From: Apostichopus japonicus
Taxonomy: Eukaryota > Echinodermata > Holothuroidea > Aspidochirotida > Stichopodidae
DNA length: 64,000 nt
Assembly: GCF_037975245.1 (NCBI RefSeq)
Contig: NC_092573.1
Span: 7,986,501-8,050,500, forward strand
Direction of reading: 5' to 3'
Part shown: positions 19,590 through 32,804 of the stretch, in pieces
How positions within the stretch are numbered: position 1 is the first letter of the stretch
Layout: the number at the start of each line of letters is the position of its first letter
Program-made: the position numbers and the translations under genes
The notes under the pieces: generated by a model
What the model was told of the DNA's origin: nothing
Seen by the model: only the letters and a program-made list of their open reading frames with translations
The model's database searches: none

Positions 19590-22500
19590 AAATATGGAAA
19601 AAATGAAACATTGTTAATCAATGAACTCTAAGGTCTAAGTTAGTAATTAAGGTGCACAATAAAACAAGCAGAGCGATGGATCAGCTCAATTTGCCAAAAA
19701 TACAAATAAATGTCGCAAAACAATATTATTCATTTGTGTTTTTGTTTTGTATACCCGATCTTAAACTGTTTTGATTGTTTTTGTTTATATCACAAACTGT
19801 ACCTGAATTACATTTACCTGCAATTTGTGTAAGAAAAGTATGGAATCAAGAAATGGCTCTAAGAATGAATAGAAGTAAATGTCACCAAAACTTCATTGCC
19901 CACCACCTCATATCCGAGCCTCGTAAAACAGGAACCCCTATCACGTGATGATTAGGACGGAGTGATTAATTACACCTGGTGTTGCTTAACACCATTTCGA
20001 GTTTACTGAAGAATAATTTCTTTATCAAGCTACCCGAAATTGATCAAAACAAGTCCATGGGACAGTTTTCATATTTTTATTTTAATAACTAGTAAAACTC
20101 TCAGTGAAAAATATTCCTAAGGCTTCTCCTTTTTTCTTTATTGCTGGAATTTATACCTGAATTAATGGAAGATAATCACTTCCAGATAACCTTAAGTTTT
20201 ATAGGGTTCCTCAATCCACTGCTTTACGGGAAAAGTACATATCACAGTCCACACGAAATAAATAACTTTGAGAGCAAATAAGTTTTGGCTAGAACGGGAT
20301 TCAAACTAGTGACCCGTGGATTACAAGCCCTGCAATTAGTGACGACCCTGTAAGAGCTTCTTGAGGGATTTTGATTAAAAGCCACAGTACCGTGTAACCA
20401 AAGACAGGGGGAGGAGCGACAGGAAGAGGAAGCTTGTGATTTCCCCCTCGCCCCCACCCCTCTTACAAAATTAAACATAAAAACTCAAAACGGCACTGGA
20501 AATTGAGCTGTCCTTTTCATGAATGAATAGTACCTATTTTGCACAGTTTCTTCTTTGAGGGGGGGGGGGGGGGGAGGGTGGATGATGAAATTTATTTATT
20601 TATTATTGTGATTTACAGAAAGAGAATTTACGTTCAGAAAATATCAATATTCATACATAGAACCTGCCTTTTTGGACAGCATTGTGGATAAATAATTTCT
20701 TATTGTTTCACCTGTATAAAAATATTTGTGTAACCTTTATATACATACCATGTTAGGACACTTGTAACTCTCTTATTTTAAGCACGTACACATCATTAGA
20801 GCAAGGTAATAGGTGTGGAGGGAGTGAAACTATAGTACGAAGCTATAAGTAAACACTGTATGCTATTGTTTCAACGTACAGGCACTAAAAATAACAGAAT
20901 AACTCTGTTGTGGTTCAATATTAGGAAATTAGAGCTATTAGTCTAGCAAAACAACTCATTTCAGCATTTTGTTATCTCTTATTGTCATAATCTAATATCT
21001 GAATTTGGCAATTGAATGATGATGATTTAAAATGAACTACATCAGCCCACGTCAAGGTTGACGCAAGCCGCCCTTTAAGTACAATCAGTATATCAAGTAT
21101 GCCGACACTTTGTTGTATCTATGTGAGGTAGTAATTAGTTGCCAACGCACATCCGGATAATATTCAATGCCAAACTGAGACCTTGATTAAGGAAGTAAAA
21201 GTTTGTTCCTAGGTTAATTTTATTTGTATGTGAATTTGCTGATGTGTTCCTGTTCTTGAATACAACACAATTGCAACACGGAGAGGAGACAATGTTATCT
21301 GTTGTAGGCGTATACAATATGAAGGTAAGAATAATGAAACAAAAGTGACGAAATAGAAACCAAAACTTCTGTTTCCTCTCATATGTCTACATTTTCTGGA
21401 TTGGAAAATGTTAGGTTAGTGGTTAATTCTAGCTTCACTAGCGGCAGTTTGCAAGAACGACGAATCGAAAAACACGTATTTAACACGAACAAGGAGAAGG
21501 ACATATTTTATCACGTTTGCACAATTTCAGAATTTCAATTTCAGAGTAATTCCTATCTCTGACATATATGTTTTGACACATTTTCGCCATATGAGGAGGA
21601 ACATTGTATCAAATTGAGACATTCCCCTGGACCCTTGCCGGAGTTTTTCCTGATATGTATTATGTACATTACACTCGCTACCAGAAAACGGTTGAGACAC
21701 TGCATGGAGATTATTACTACTACACGGAGATAGTAAGATCCTCCTGCAAGCAGGAAGTTGCGAAGAAGCCTCATTGGCTTATCAAAGCCGTAAGCTGACT
21801 GATGTCAGTCTTTTACATTCAAATTTAACGTCCATAATTATGAATTGTCAATTGTGAACAACTCTGTAACTGGACGACATACATAAACCTGGGAGTGACT
21901 TAAACCTGGGACCTTATGATTGAAAGGCACCGGCGTTAACCACTGAGCTAACACTCCTAAATTTGACTCCTAAATTTGACCCCTAACTTTTACTCCTAAA
22001 TTTGACACGAATATGACACGTCTTTGGCAGCAGAAGTGAACTTGAAGCAAATGATGTGATAACGTGATGTGATATCATACAGCATTATTATAACATTGTT
22101 TAATTTTTTTTACAACTCTCTTCTTAAAATTTGGGATGAATATCGATAGTGATTAATATGAATACACGACAGTGTTTGGTATATTGGAAACATATGCAAC
22201 ATCCCCTCACTAGGTAAAGTTAGAACAACATTCTTTTCAAGGTCAAAAAATATAGTAAAACAAAATAATTCGCTCTCCAGCCTGCAACAATGACATGAAA
22301 CCTCTTTGCACCAAGTTTGCGTATGGTACAAACTATGACAATTTCAATAATCAATATCTCGAGAACTCCATGTAGAAATTTGAAACTTGAATGAATCTGG
22401 TGAGAAATAAGGAAGGACCATCAACTACTTTCATATTTTGGGTTCTTATTGGGTCACGTGATTACCCTTTCAAGGTTTAATATGTTTTAAAAATAGCACA

Positions 22501-23870
22501 TTATTAGCATCATTATTATTATTAATTTTCTCTTTACGAGGTTTTGAACTTCCTAAAGTATTAATATTGTAAAGTTTATAGCTTTATGAACAAAGTTTAT
22601 CTTTACATATAAATGATTACTGAGTATGAATATCCTGTTCCTACTTCAGGGCTTCAGTAACATCGTAGTTGCGCTTTACACAAAGCAATATAAATGCCTT
22701 CAAAACAATACTTCGAGGTCACAAATTGAATTCTTTATGGGCGCAGGTTTCTGGGGCCGCGACCACAAGCTAAAAACATTAGGTACTTCTTCTTAGAACA
22801 AAAGGCAAATCAAGCAACGTGGACACTGCTTTAATGAGTTATGATTTCAGTGTTATTATAAATAGGGTTACAGAGTGAATATATTATCACTTACAAAGAA
22901 CGACATGAAGACATGGGCACATTTTTACATAATTTAATCTAATGGGGTTTCTTTTTTTTACAAATTAATCTCTTGTACAAACCTACACAAATACATACAC
23001 CTATCATTTTTAACATCTTCAGTTTATCTCACAGAGGTCCGTATTCCTCTAAAAATTAATATTATTATCACTCCCTGGGATCTTCAATAAGAAAGTAACT
23101 AACCGCCCCCTCCCCACCCCTCCATATCTCTATCGTTCATCTCCCCAACTACATCCACAAGTGTTCTAGAAAACATTTATATGTAATCAGAACACCACCG
23201 AGTATTACATACCCAGAATTTGCTTGCACAAGAACTACTCTTGAATTGAAAGAATGCGCGGGAGATGGTATTAGAAGTGATTTTGCCGGCATAAGGGGAT
23301 TATATTTATCATTCAGAAGATATCGATAGCTTTTTATATGAAATGGTCTTCAAAGTTCATAGAGCAAATCCACGATTGATTTGTTAAAAGTCATTCGGCT
23401 TTTCCTAATACATATCTTGCTACTAGCTTCGAAGAAGTGATTTACATTCATGCCCATAACATTTTATTACCTCTTCGTCACAACCTTCTGTTTCTTCATA
23501 CAATTCTTCTCCATCCCATTCACCATCTCTAACCATTTCGGAAGTGGATACCTCGTAACAGTAAAGTCCGTTCGTATCGCCACTGTTGTGTACAGTTGCT
23601 AATATAGTCTTGCCGAGGTTTGTTGTAGCAACAGGTGGCAATTGTCTTGATGGTACGGTTTTCTTTACCAGATCGGGTTAGTCGTATATATCCTCGTCAC
23701 TTTCTTCATCTTTCTCCTCCTTTAGATTGGCCATCTTGCTAACTTTATTTGAGGACGTGGTCCAAGAGAGTAATCTCGGTTCCTTTATATTTTGTTTTCT
23801 ATCTTCGATTTCTTGTTTCCTGAAGTTCCTTCTCGTTTGGTCAATCCAGTTTTCTTTCTTAGTTTTCTCT
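19590..23870. other. 3' flank of gene A, shared with copy B
   Basis: This stretch aligns with about 59,850-64,000 with small indels. It contains a G-run near 20,560, a tRNA-like sequence at 21892-21957 inside an A-specific insertion of roughly 280 bases (about 21,730-22,010), and a degenerate minus-strand ORF near its right end. No FN3 exon follows the stop in either copy. Confidence 0.65.
21892..21957 (-). repeat. tRNA-like sequence (SINE head or tRNA pseudogene)
   Basis: Read on the minus strand it has GGAGTG pairing with CACTCC, a good A box (TAGCTCAGTGGTTAACGCC) and a degenerate B box (GGTTTAAGTCA). It is short (66 nt) with a poor anticodon arm. It lies in a segment missing from copy B, which fits a SINE insertion. 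Confidence 0.5.
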
Positions 23871-23944
23871 AATAGTGTGGTTGAAACCCTATGCCCCGTG
23901 ACTAACATCTCTGAACCAAGGTTTCTTGGTCTGTCATGATGCAT
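23423..23944 (-). pseudogene. Minus-strand ORF pair with shared in-frame stop, unrecognised
   Basis: From an ATG at 23944 the frame runs MHHDRPRNLGSEML to SDEDIYD, then TAA, then continues in the same frame with PDLVKKTVPSRQLPP to a stop near 23423. Copy B keeps the same frame and the same TAA (64,000 to 63,682), ending SLLRS in both. The part before the stop is lysine and acidic rich. I recognise no domain. The shared stop suggests either a real C-terminus or an already dead ORF in the ancestor. Its first codons lie in the inverted repeat of the adjacent element. Confidence 0.35.
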
Positions 23945-24189
23945 TAGGGTATATCAAATTTAAGCTCCAATATACCTTGGCTTGGGTCATCAACTTTTTA
24001 TGGGCGTTGCTATGGCAACCATCCAAAAACAGTGAGAATCATCTGTAACTTCTGAAATAATGAAAAAACTAGAGCGTTTGGTGTCAAACATAGGTCACTG
24101 TGGGTATTGAATTGACCCTTAAGCCCACGCCTGGGTCGTATGTGACCCACCTCTTCCCCTGCTCACGCGCAACTAGAAACTGCCAGTAG

Positions 24190-27103
24190 GTACCGGGAAC
24201 AATCGGGCAGCCGGATGCAGAGGCACTGGGGCGACCCGCGCTGTTGCGAACACAAAGATGCAAACTTAAGCCACCTCTCGGCCATTGTCGCGCAAAGACA
24301 TCCACACATGAACATTCACAATATGCACCAGCTCGGATTGAAAGGCGACGAAGTAGCTGTACAGAACCTCTTGAAATGCATTGAGGAATTTCAATGTAAT
24401 CCATTTGACCCTAAAACACCAGTATTGCGCTCACTTCAGTCTGGCACGCTAGCTCCAGTTGAGTTAATATAAGATGTTAACTCTGCCTATAAAGAGGGAG
24501 TTCGTCAATCGAACAAATTGCTGGAAAATAGAGTCTACAAGAAGACTGAATCATTATATGATACAATTTCAAGGAATAAAAGATTGAACTTTTCCAAGAT
24601 TCAGAAGAAGGCTTCAACATCATGTCTGCAACTATTTGTCAGAAGCAAATGGAATAAGATGGCTTGGCTTCATTAATCAGTTTAGCCACACACAGCGACA
24701 GCATCACGCTCTCGAAGGCCTTAGAAAACAGGGTAACAGAGGAGTGTTTAAGTATCTTCAATCCAAATGGTACATTTCGGAAACACAGAAAAGCAAATTA
24801 CAATTTTGCATGACGAAAAAGACAGAGAGTGTAACCAATTACAATGAGAGGAAGACATTGATGGCTGGAGTTGGCAGGACTATATTGATAAGTGCATTTA
24901 TATGGTATTTTCCAAACACACCAATGCAACGTACATACTTTGAATCAATGATCCTTATGATAATGACACCGCTTCCATCAAGTTTGAGGAGAGAGAGAAG
25001 ATCTGCCATTCATGGTCAAGTTGCAAACGTGTATCCAAAAGGGCACGAGTCATTTCCATCTAACAGAAACTTCATGAAAATTCTCACAAACAATAGTAAC
25101 AAGACCAGAATACAGAATTAATTAAAGACTAGACTGAGGGATGATGAAAGAACTAAAAGGATACTTGTGATTTTTTGCTGTTGGAGATGCATGCTTCAAC
25201 ATCTCCAAGAACAAAGAAGAGCCAACCATTAAGTGCAGACAAACAGAAGCTGACACAATTATATTTACACAATTCAATCAATTCATCCAGGAATGGTTTG
25301 TGAAGCTGAGCGAGCGGGTTCCTCCAGTCGTCATTGATTCTCAAGACACTGATTTGTATGTGTAGGCAGCAGTGGCGGAGCTAAAGCTATTGGTCAGGGG
25401 GCGGGCGAGAATGGTCTGTAGGGGCGCTTTTGACACTATCTACGCGGAGCGCCAACACAGGTTGGCGCGGAGCGTACAGAAACTTATTGAGTAAAGATAC
25501 TCCCTAGATCGCCGGAAATGACTCTTTCCGGGTCTTGCTTATTTGCAGATAAAGGAAGAATGAATATGTTATTTCCATTTTTGACAGCTCGGAAGTTTAT
25601 ATGGGTGTTGAAAGTACATCCTCTTCATCACAATCTCTGTGGTATCTTTGTGAGTGCTCATGTTTTCGTAGCCCTGACACAATGCCTGTTGTGCCTATTA
25701 GGTATTCTGGACCTGTAAATGCCAACAATACCACGTCTGGGGGACGACATTTTGCCAACATCTATATTGGCAGAAATATGTCATATTATGATATTATGAT
25801 ACCTAAAATATACTACTACAAATTGACAAAGAAGCATACCTCAACGAACAATCATTCATGAGACATGGAAGCATTAACATCCGACATGCACAAAAAGGGT
25901 TATCTGAGCTTCATTTTCCTCCCTTTTAATTTCGAGAATCGATCAATCTCCTAGTCCAAATCAAGTTGGTCAGCTCTATTGCGCTCCATGCTTATAATAG
26001 CAAGATTAGAGAGCCTAGTCTGACCCATGGTTGATCGAAGTTAGTTTTTTAATTAGTTTAATCCTAAAACTTCTTTCAGCAAAGCCATTGATAACTGGGA
26101 AAGTGAGGAATATTTGATACAATATCGAAAAATTCGGAAATGTTGAATACATATCATTTGCAATAATGAAACTGAGAACATCCTTCGCTGCCAGTGGTTC
26201 TTCCTTACTTGAAATAAAAGCGTTACGATAAAAAAACGAATTCATCTACCACCTCACTAATGTCAATATCTGCAGCGTAATGAAAAATTCAATAATCACG
26301 AATAAGTAAAAAGTGGTAATAAGCTGAAAAGGGAGCCAGCAGTCTATTTGAATTCGTCAGGGGGGGGGGGGCATCCGCCCCCTGACTGTATGGACGCTCC
26401 GCCACTGGCAGGCAGCATATGTTGCCCACAAGCTACCAACTAGCTTATACATGTATGAGAACCGAGAGTTCATCAATTTACTGTAAGCATCTGCTGGAAG
26501 ATCACTCTCAATCAATTAAACAATTCCACACACTGACAGGCTGTGATAGTAATTCGTCGTTATATGGCCACTGTAAAGAAACAGTTTACGATAAACTAGA
26601 TAAAGAAGGAATCAAGCTGCTCCAGTAATGCTGTAGTTCCCTAAAATTGAGCTATCAGGAACTTACCAAATTTGTCATTATTTATGTCTATGGTGACAAA
26701 TCTAGTGAATCACGGTCCAAATAAAAAAGTGGAAGAATTTGAATAACACAACATTATCTAGTCTTCCTACAGATGAAGATACCCACTTACATCATATCGA
26801 GAGGGCAAACTACTTTTCTTCTCTACAAATACACTATCAATTCGCCAATCATCCCTCACCCATTGGGCTCGGTTGGGGTTTAAGAAACAGCAAATGTTAT
26901 GCCGAGAACTATTCAAAGCAAGCCCTTCCACATAAGCTTAATTTAAAGATGAAGTATTAGATGAGTCTGACTCTGATGATGAAGGGGAGGAAGAGCTTGA
27001 TAAAGCTGAAAATGAATATTGGAATGATGAGGCTCTAGATCAAGAAGATCAATCTGATGTAGAGTCGATTGTATCCGATTGTGTCGATTCTGCTCAAGAC
27101 TAA
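24190..27103 (+). pseudogene. Decayed transposon-associated ORF (unnamed repeat protein)
   Basis: Fragments in changing frames read HNMHQLGLKGDEVAVQNLL, NSAYKEGVRQSNKLLENRVY, HGQVANVYPK, AAYVAHKLPTSLYMYENRE, QFHTLTGCDSNSS and an acidic C-terminus ending DSAQD and TAA at 27103. The TGCD motif and the acidic tail recall a family of uncharacterised repeat proteins in cnidarian and other invertebrate genomes (from memory, not checked). Frameshifts, stops and the insertion at 25370-26407 make it non-functional. It may be the former transposase-like gene of the surrounding element. Confidence 0.55.
25370..26407. mobile_element. hAT-like non-autonomous element, 1038 bases
   Basis: Perfect 12-bp terminal inverted repeats CAGTGGCGGAGC / GCTCCGCCACTG are flanked by eight-base direct repeats GTAGGCAG and GCAGGCAG (one mismatch) at 25362-25369 and 26408-26415. 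Removing it restores continuity of the decayed ORF (DLYV to AAYVAHK). Eight-base duplications and CAGTGG ends are hAT hallmarks. A GC-rich core near 25,437-25,530 recurs in other elements of this window. No transposase ORF is present. Confidence 0.85.
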
Positions 27104-27476
27104 AACAAACTAAAGTAAATAACCCTAATAGTACTACGATTCCTGTTGGTGGCATGGTAATAACTACTTAAAAGTTTGCTATTGGTTGCAGAATAATAGC
27201 TTATATCATGTTGATATTCCATATTTGGTGCATTAATGAGTGGTTACCATGGCATTGGATATTCTAATTGTGACTGTTATTGTCAAGCATTTTCACCTAG
27301 TTAGTAACAAGTTACAGTATTTTTTGGTAGTTGCTAAGACAACGGTTCCTTAAACTGCACCTATGCCTGCTTTGGGTGGTACCACAGTATTCACAGAGCA
27401 CAGTTACCTATGTTTTGACACCAACATCACTAGTTTTCTTTCATTATTTTAGAAGTTACAGATGATTTTTACTGTT

Positions 27477-28796
27477 CTTCGTCTTCGTCTTCGTTACGGT
27501 GACACATCCGCAAAAAGGGACAATATCTCACCACACACACATCAAGAGAGTAATTAGTTAAATCTGACACGAGTACTGATATGAGTGACAGGATTCACAG
27601 AACCACTGGAACTACTAATGAGGTCTGAAGGCAGACTATTCCATTCCCTAATTGTATTTGGAAAAAAACAATACTTATAGCAATTGGTACTGGCATACAA
27701 TTGGCAGAAATGCATATCGTGCATGTTCCGACTCCTACGCAGAGGCTTCCTTAGGCAGTCAATAGGAATCTGAGCCTGACCATGGATGCCCTTAGCAAAT
27801 AAGATGATTCTACTTTGCCTGCGCCTCTCTGCCAAGGGCACCAGGTTTAGGTCCCGAAAAAGAGATGAGACAGAGCCAGGCTATCTTGAATAATCTGAAG
27901 CGATGAAACGGGCTGCACGCCTCTGAATGTTTTCGAGGTTGTGCTGCAAGAAAGCTTGGTGGGGATCCCAGACAGAACTGGCATATTCCAATACTGGCAG
28001 GAGGAGACCTTCATACGCAGCCAATTTTGCATCCTTCGAACAAGAGGATAAGTTTCTACGAAGAACTCCCAATATCCTATTGCCTTTGTTACACACATTT
28101 TGAATATGCTTTCCCCAGTTGAGATCTGAAGTGATATGAATACCCAGATATTTAACACAATCAACCTTAGCCAAGTGAACCCCATTGAGCATGTAATTGA
28201 AATTCACAGGTTTCCTCTTTCTAGTAATGGTCATAATGTTACATTTCACCGGCTGGAAACTCATGCCCCAATCTTTAGCCCATTGTCCTAGTATATTAAT
28301 ATCTTCCTGAAGTTGATGACCATCACTGACATCATCGATAACCCGATAACAGACACAGTCATCAGCGAACAGTCGGACAGATACTGGTAAGGAAAACAGG
28401 GCGATAATTACTTGGCGAGGATACATCATTCTTCTTATGTATGGGACAGATGTTAGCAGTTCTCCAATCCCTAGGTAGACTCCCATCAGTGATTGATTGC
28501 TGGAAAAGATGGCTGATAGTTGCAATATCAGTAGCCAGTTCCTTTAGTACCCAATTATGAATGTTATCTGGCCCCACAGCCTTTGAAGTTTTCAAACCCC
28601 GCAGCAGCTTCTCCACTCCAAAAGTGGAGACATGAATGTCATCCATCCTCACACACAAAGGACTTTGTAATGGGATTTCATCTGGGGTATTCCTAGTAAA
28701 CACACTGGAGAACTGCTCATTGAAAGCTTCAACTTTATCTATGTCACTGAACACTATTTTGTCCTATGTCACTGAACACTATCTATGTCACTGAAC
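27477..28796 (-). mobile_element. Truncated non-LTR (CR1/Jockey-like) retrotransposon
   Basis: On the minus strand, ORF fragments show reverse-transcriptase motifs: KAVGPDNIHNWVLKEL, DWRTANICPIHKK, SNYRP, then FADDC (catalytic DD), KYLGIHI, NIQRRAARFI and REWNSLPSDL. The region between SNYRP and FADDC is deleted and frames shift near 28,400 and 27,860. The 3' end is a (GAAGAC)n-like tail, and ACTGTT flanks both sides (27471-27476 and 28797-28802). The 5' end carries three copies of TGTTCAGTGACATAG. It sits in the right arm of the inverted-repeat element. Confidence 0.85.
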
Positions 28797-28967
28797 ACTG
28801 TTTTGAGGTGGTTGCCAAAGCAACTGCCATACAAAACGTTGCTGACCCTAAGCCTAGGTATATAGGAGCTTAAATTGTTCGATATACCGTAATGCATCAT
28901 TACAGACCAAGAAACCATGGTTCAGAGATGTTGGTCACGGGGCATAGGGTTACAACCCCACTATAAT

Positions 28968-31900
28968 TTCCCTGCATCCGTGAGAGTTTCCCTTAGTATT
29001 CTCCCTTCGTGTCGATTTCTGGTTTGTCCTATATTTTCCCCGTTTTCTTTCATTACCTTACCAGGTGATGAACCAGCAATACCAGGAAATTGGGACGTTG
29101 TCTGTGGCGGTTTCCCGCCATGAAAGTTGGCGCCAAGACCAACTGGTTCAACACTAACTGTAATTTATTTGAGTCGATGCAAAGGAGTAAAAAGTCATTA
29201 GAAAGAGCCTGAGAATTCGAGCTTAGGTCCACATTTGCAGCTAGTTCTCCATCATCGTCATTTTAAAATACTTAGTACCTTTCCAATGGTAGTTCGGGGA
29301 GTTGACCCCTGTCTGCGGTAAGCAGAAAGATAAAAAGAATATGAGAAAATGTTAGTGTTTATTTTTTCGAGATACAATTTACAATTTTAGATTTATCATA
29401 TTTTAAACAATTTTGCCCACATTCATTTTCAACATTACAGCTTATTTAATAAAACTTCTTTTTTCTGCTATTTTTGCTTTTATTATTTATTCAGCTAGTG
29501 TTCTGGTTCAAATGATGTGGATCAACCACACTGTGCATTCATGAATGAAACAGCGTACATATTGAAGCTATTGTGTAATAATCATTTCAAATATAATTTA
29601 TCGCAACAAACGAGCACACTATGAACAGTTGTTAGGTTACTAAGTTGAAATTCTCTGTACAATGCATCTTAAAAGGTGACAAATATGAAAAATTTGCCTT
29701 TAGGTACCACACCACAATTAGAGTAACTTGAAAAGTTAACCGTCGGAGAAAGCTAAAACGTCCTAATGTAATGCTTGTTTAAGCACATTATCAGTTAACA
29801 TCATTGTTTTTTCTGCCTTTATGTGAATGAGCAAAATTTAAAGTACAGATTGTGTGAAAATAGGGACATTGAAGGTGATATAAACCTTTTAGATAATCTT
29901 TGGTTAAATGTTGATATTACTTTAAGCGAGCAGATGTAAGGGTTTAGGTTCAGTATGCTAAAAGTGCTCCTCTTCTAACTCAAAATCTAAACGGTCATGA
30001 TATTGAAATTTGCAAGTATCATAATAGTTCAGCTATCATGTGGTGGGTAGGATATGCCAGTTGAAAACTTCTATTTATGCTTTGGCAGGTCTTGAAAGTG
30101 ACAAGTTAAGCGTATAAGTCAATGGATATTTAATTGTGGTGCGACACCTTGGGAATCTGACAGTTAATAATTAAAGTGACTAAACTACTTAGTCTAAACA
30201 AAAAAATCGTTGGGCCAGCACAACCATAATAAGAAAACAGAAGCGTTTTATGGGACCAGATAATTCGATGTTAACAATGTATCTCAATATTGTCAAGGCC
30301 ATATGATAATGAATGTCATAAAAGTTTGCTCTGTTGTTTAAATGATGATAAAAAGGTCTTGATGGAGTCATCAGAATTTATGACGTAATGATTTAACATT
30401 AACATTTAGGCTTGCACCGAGGAGCCGACGTCATCATCGATTTAGCTTTAAAGGAGTATTCCAGAGACTTATCATAGTTTCATGGTGAATATCTGGATAT
30501 TCGGAATAGTTATAGAAACATAACTACAAACTTGTTATTTGATTATGGCATATTGCGACTACAATTCTGCGTAAAAAAGAACTTTCGCGTAAGAATAGTA
30601 TATAAATCAAGACAATGTTCAATTGACTCTGCGCTGTGGAGTTCAATATACATGACCGATGTTGCATGGTCCCAAAATATTTGTTATATTTTTCTGGCAG
30701 ATTTCCTCGATGATTGTATAAATGAGAATCAATACAATATGTATTTGTGTTAAACATGGTTTACTGCGCATACATAGTTGCGTACACGTATGCTTTCTCA
30801 TATTCTGCCATGACTTCCTTGGGTCAATATTATTTTTAATTCCTAAAAACGTGGCAGCTAAAGTCAATTGGCTGGTCACGAATTCAATTAGAATATGATT
30901 ATATCTTGTTTATGTAGTATTCATATTAAATAAAGCTTTGAGGGTGACACTTCCTTAACTGAATGAGAACATCTTGCTTTCACTGATGATATGATATCAA
31001 CTTAATTTGATCTTAAAATCTTTTCGGGTACAGGAGGCAGAAACAGTAGGGCTAATCAACGTTATCACAGGTTACCTAATTTACATTACGCTTCTTTCTT
31101 ATCGATTTAATATGTACTCTTTCGAAATTATAAGCACATCTTGCACTACAGATAGGCAAATTTCGTACCACTGGGGCTGTAAATTAAGTTTTGATACCGT
31201 AAAGGTATATTTTTGGCCATTTTTACTTTTGTGTTGAGTGCTGTAGAGGTGTCGTTTAAACTATTATTATATAGTTAATCCACTCAATTACTTAAAGAGT
31301 ACGTTTTTATTTTCCAAAACATTTAAAGTGATATTTCAATATAGCGTCAGTTACAACTCCTTATACACGCCCACCGTACGCCCCCGAATAATCAGCCAGA
31401 TAGTGAGTAAATCTGTACCCAGGAAGTCTAGAAAAATCAGCTTCAAGTCCAAATTTATCCAACATGTACATCATCTTACAACGAAACCCATTTTTTTTAA
31501 ACTTTCACCGGTTTTCTTCCAGTTTGTTTCTCTAATGTCCGACATGGATATTATCGTGAATTGTTGCAAGCACTCCCACAAAGGCACAATAAATTAAAAA
31601 GTCAGTCTAACACCGTACTGTGTCAACCGCTGTAGGTACATTAATAAACAATCGATGAACTAAATGACAGTAGTGTTTCTTTCTAAAATAACGTAAATGA
31701 TATACAATCGGTCAATAACGTTACTTATAAATAACTGGACGTTATTTCCATCAGTGCAATAGCGCAGTTTGCTAACAAATCCATACGACTCAAAAATATA
31801 TCAAATAATATTCGGAGCCCTTACAATATCTATGAACAGTTAGACACGGTGCCGTGGTATTAGTATTGATTGATAGAAAATGATATGATAACGTACCATA

Positions 31901-32640
31901 CGTAAACTTGTTTCTCGTCATGTATGAGATTTTTATTCAAAGAGTGCTATCAGTTCCTTTTATACTAGCCTGAACATTGGCTTACGTTTACGACACGAGA
32001 ATGTACTACTTCAGAGAACACCGCCTCTGAGTTGTTGTAGCAGCCTTCCGGAGACCGGAAAGCTCAACTCTTGGAACAAAGGCCTGGTGCACGATTGCTT
32101 ACCTTACATTAAACCAGTTAGGAGTATAACGGGGATTTTCCGGCAAAGAATTACAACTACACTTAAAGCTTAAAACAGTCAATACAGCGTCACGGATAGC
32201 TTTTAAAAGTTGAAATACTACGCAAGTTCGGTTACAAAATGTTCTCATCAATATCAGAGTTGGTGATTTTCCCCCTAAATTTTAAATAATGATCACAAGT
32301 ACGCAATTCTTATGATTCTAATGTATACACAAAAACATTCAGGCAATTAAAAAAATATATAATATTGTAACTCATGTGATTCTAGCTTGAGGAAAGGGTT
32401 GAATGTTTGTCATTCTGCCGTTACTCTTAGAAGAAAAACAATCATATAATCAGTGGCAATCAATCATTGTCAAAAAAATCGCCACTCCTATGATTGTAAT
32501 TGGGAGAAAGTTGGAATATTTTTCATTCTACTGTTACTGGTATACGGAATACAATCAGATTCTACATTCAACTTGATAGATGAAATTTCCATCTCAATTC
32601 TCGTTCCTAAATTTGTTATTTAAAGACGACTAGTTCTCAC
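28968..32640. other. Intergenic region between the repeat element and gene B
   Basis: No exon, RNA gene or intact mobile element is recognised on either strand. Open frames are short and lack domain features. Regulatory DNA for gene B would be expected towards the right end, but no TATA box or initiator can be assigned with confidence. Confidence 0.5.
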
Positions 32641-32792
32641 GAGTTTGTTGATAACAAACCAGATGACAAATGTAAAGCGTCATATTACTTAATTTTAGTA
32701 ATTTTCTAAAACGATAATTCAGAATAATAACTATAGAAGTACTTGTTATTTCATCAGTTCTTACCGGTTCTTTGCAAAACCGACAGAAAAAG

Positions 32793-32804
32793 ATGACGAA
32801 ATGA
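32793..32804 (+). promoter_or_regulatory. Three-codon upstream ORF overlapping the gene B start
   Basis: ATGACGAAATGA reads M-T-K-stop, and its stop overlaps the gene B start as ATGA (start codon at 32801). This arrangement can lower translation of the main ORF or feed it by reinitiation. The transcript start is unknown, so whether this uORF is in the mRNA is an inference. Confidence 0.4.

Larger units (their letters stand above)
23871..28967. mobile_element. Inverted-repeat element of about 5.1 kb with nested insertions
   Basis: About 230 bases at 23871-24101 recur in reverse orientation as 27400-27476 plus 28797-28967. The right arm is split by a retrotransposon at 27477-28796. The arms share TTTCTTGGTCTGTMATGATG and CATCTGTAACTTCT blocks. 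The interior holds a degenerate + strand ORF (24,190-27,103), itself cut by a hAT-like element. Target-site duplications at the outer ends were not found, so the exact borders are uncertain. Confidence 0.65.

Noticed and set aside
20280-20345. tRNA-like minus-strand sequence, also in copy B near 60,650-60,740
   Set aside because: Only a partial B-box-like GAATCCCGTTCTAG stretch; the A box and stems are not convincing.
31328-31597. 89-residue ORF upstream of gene B
   Set aside because: Composition typical of random AT-rich ORFs; no domain, signal or splice evidence.
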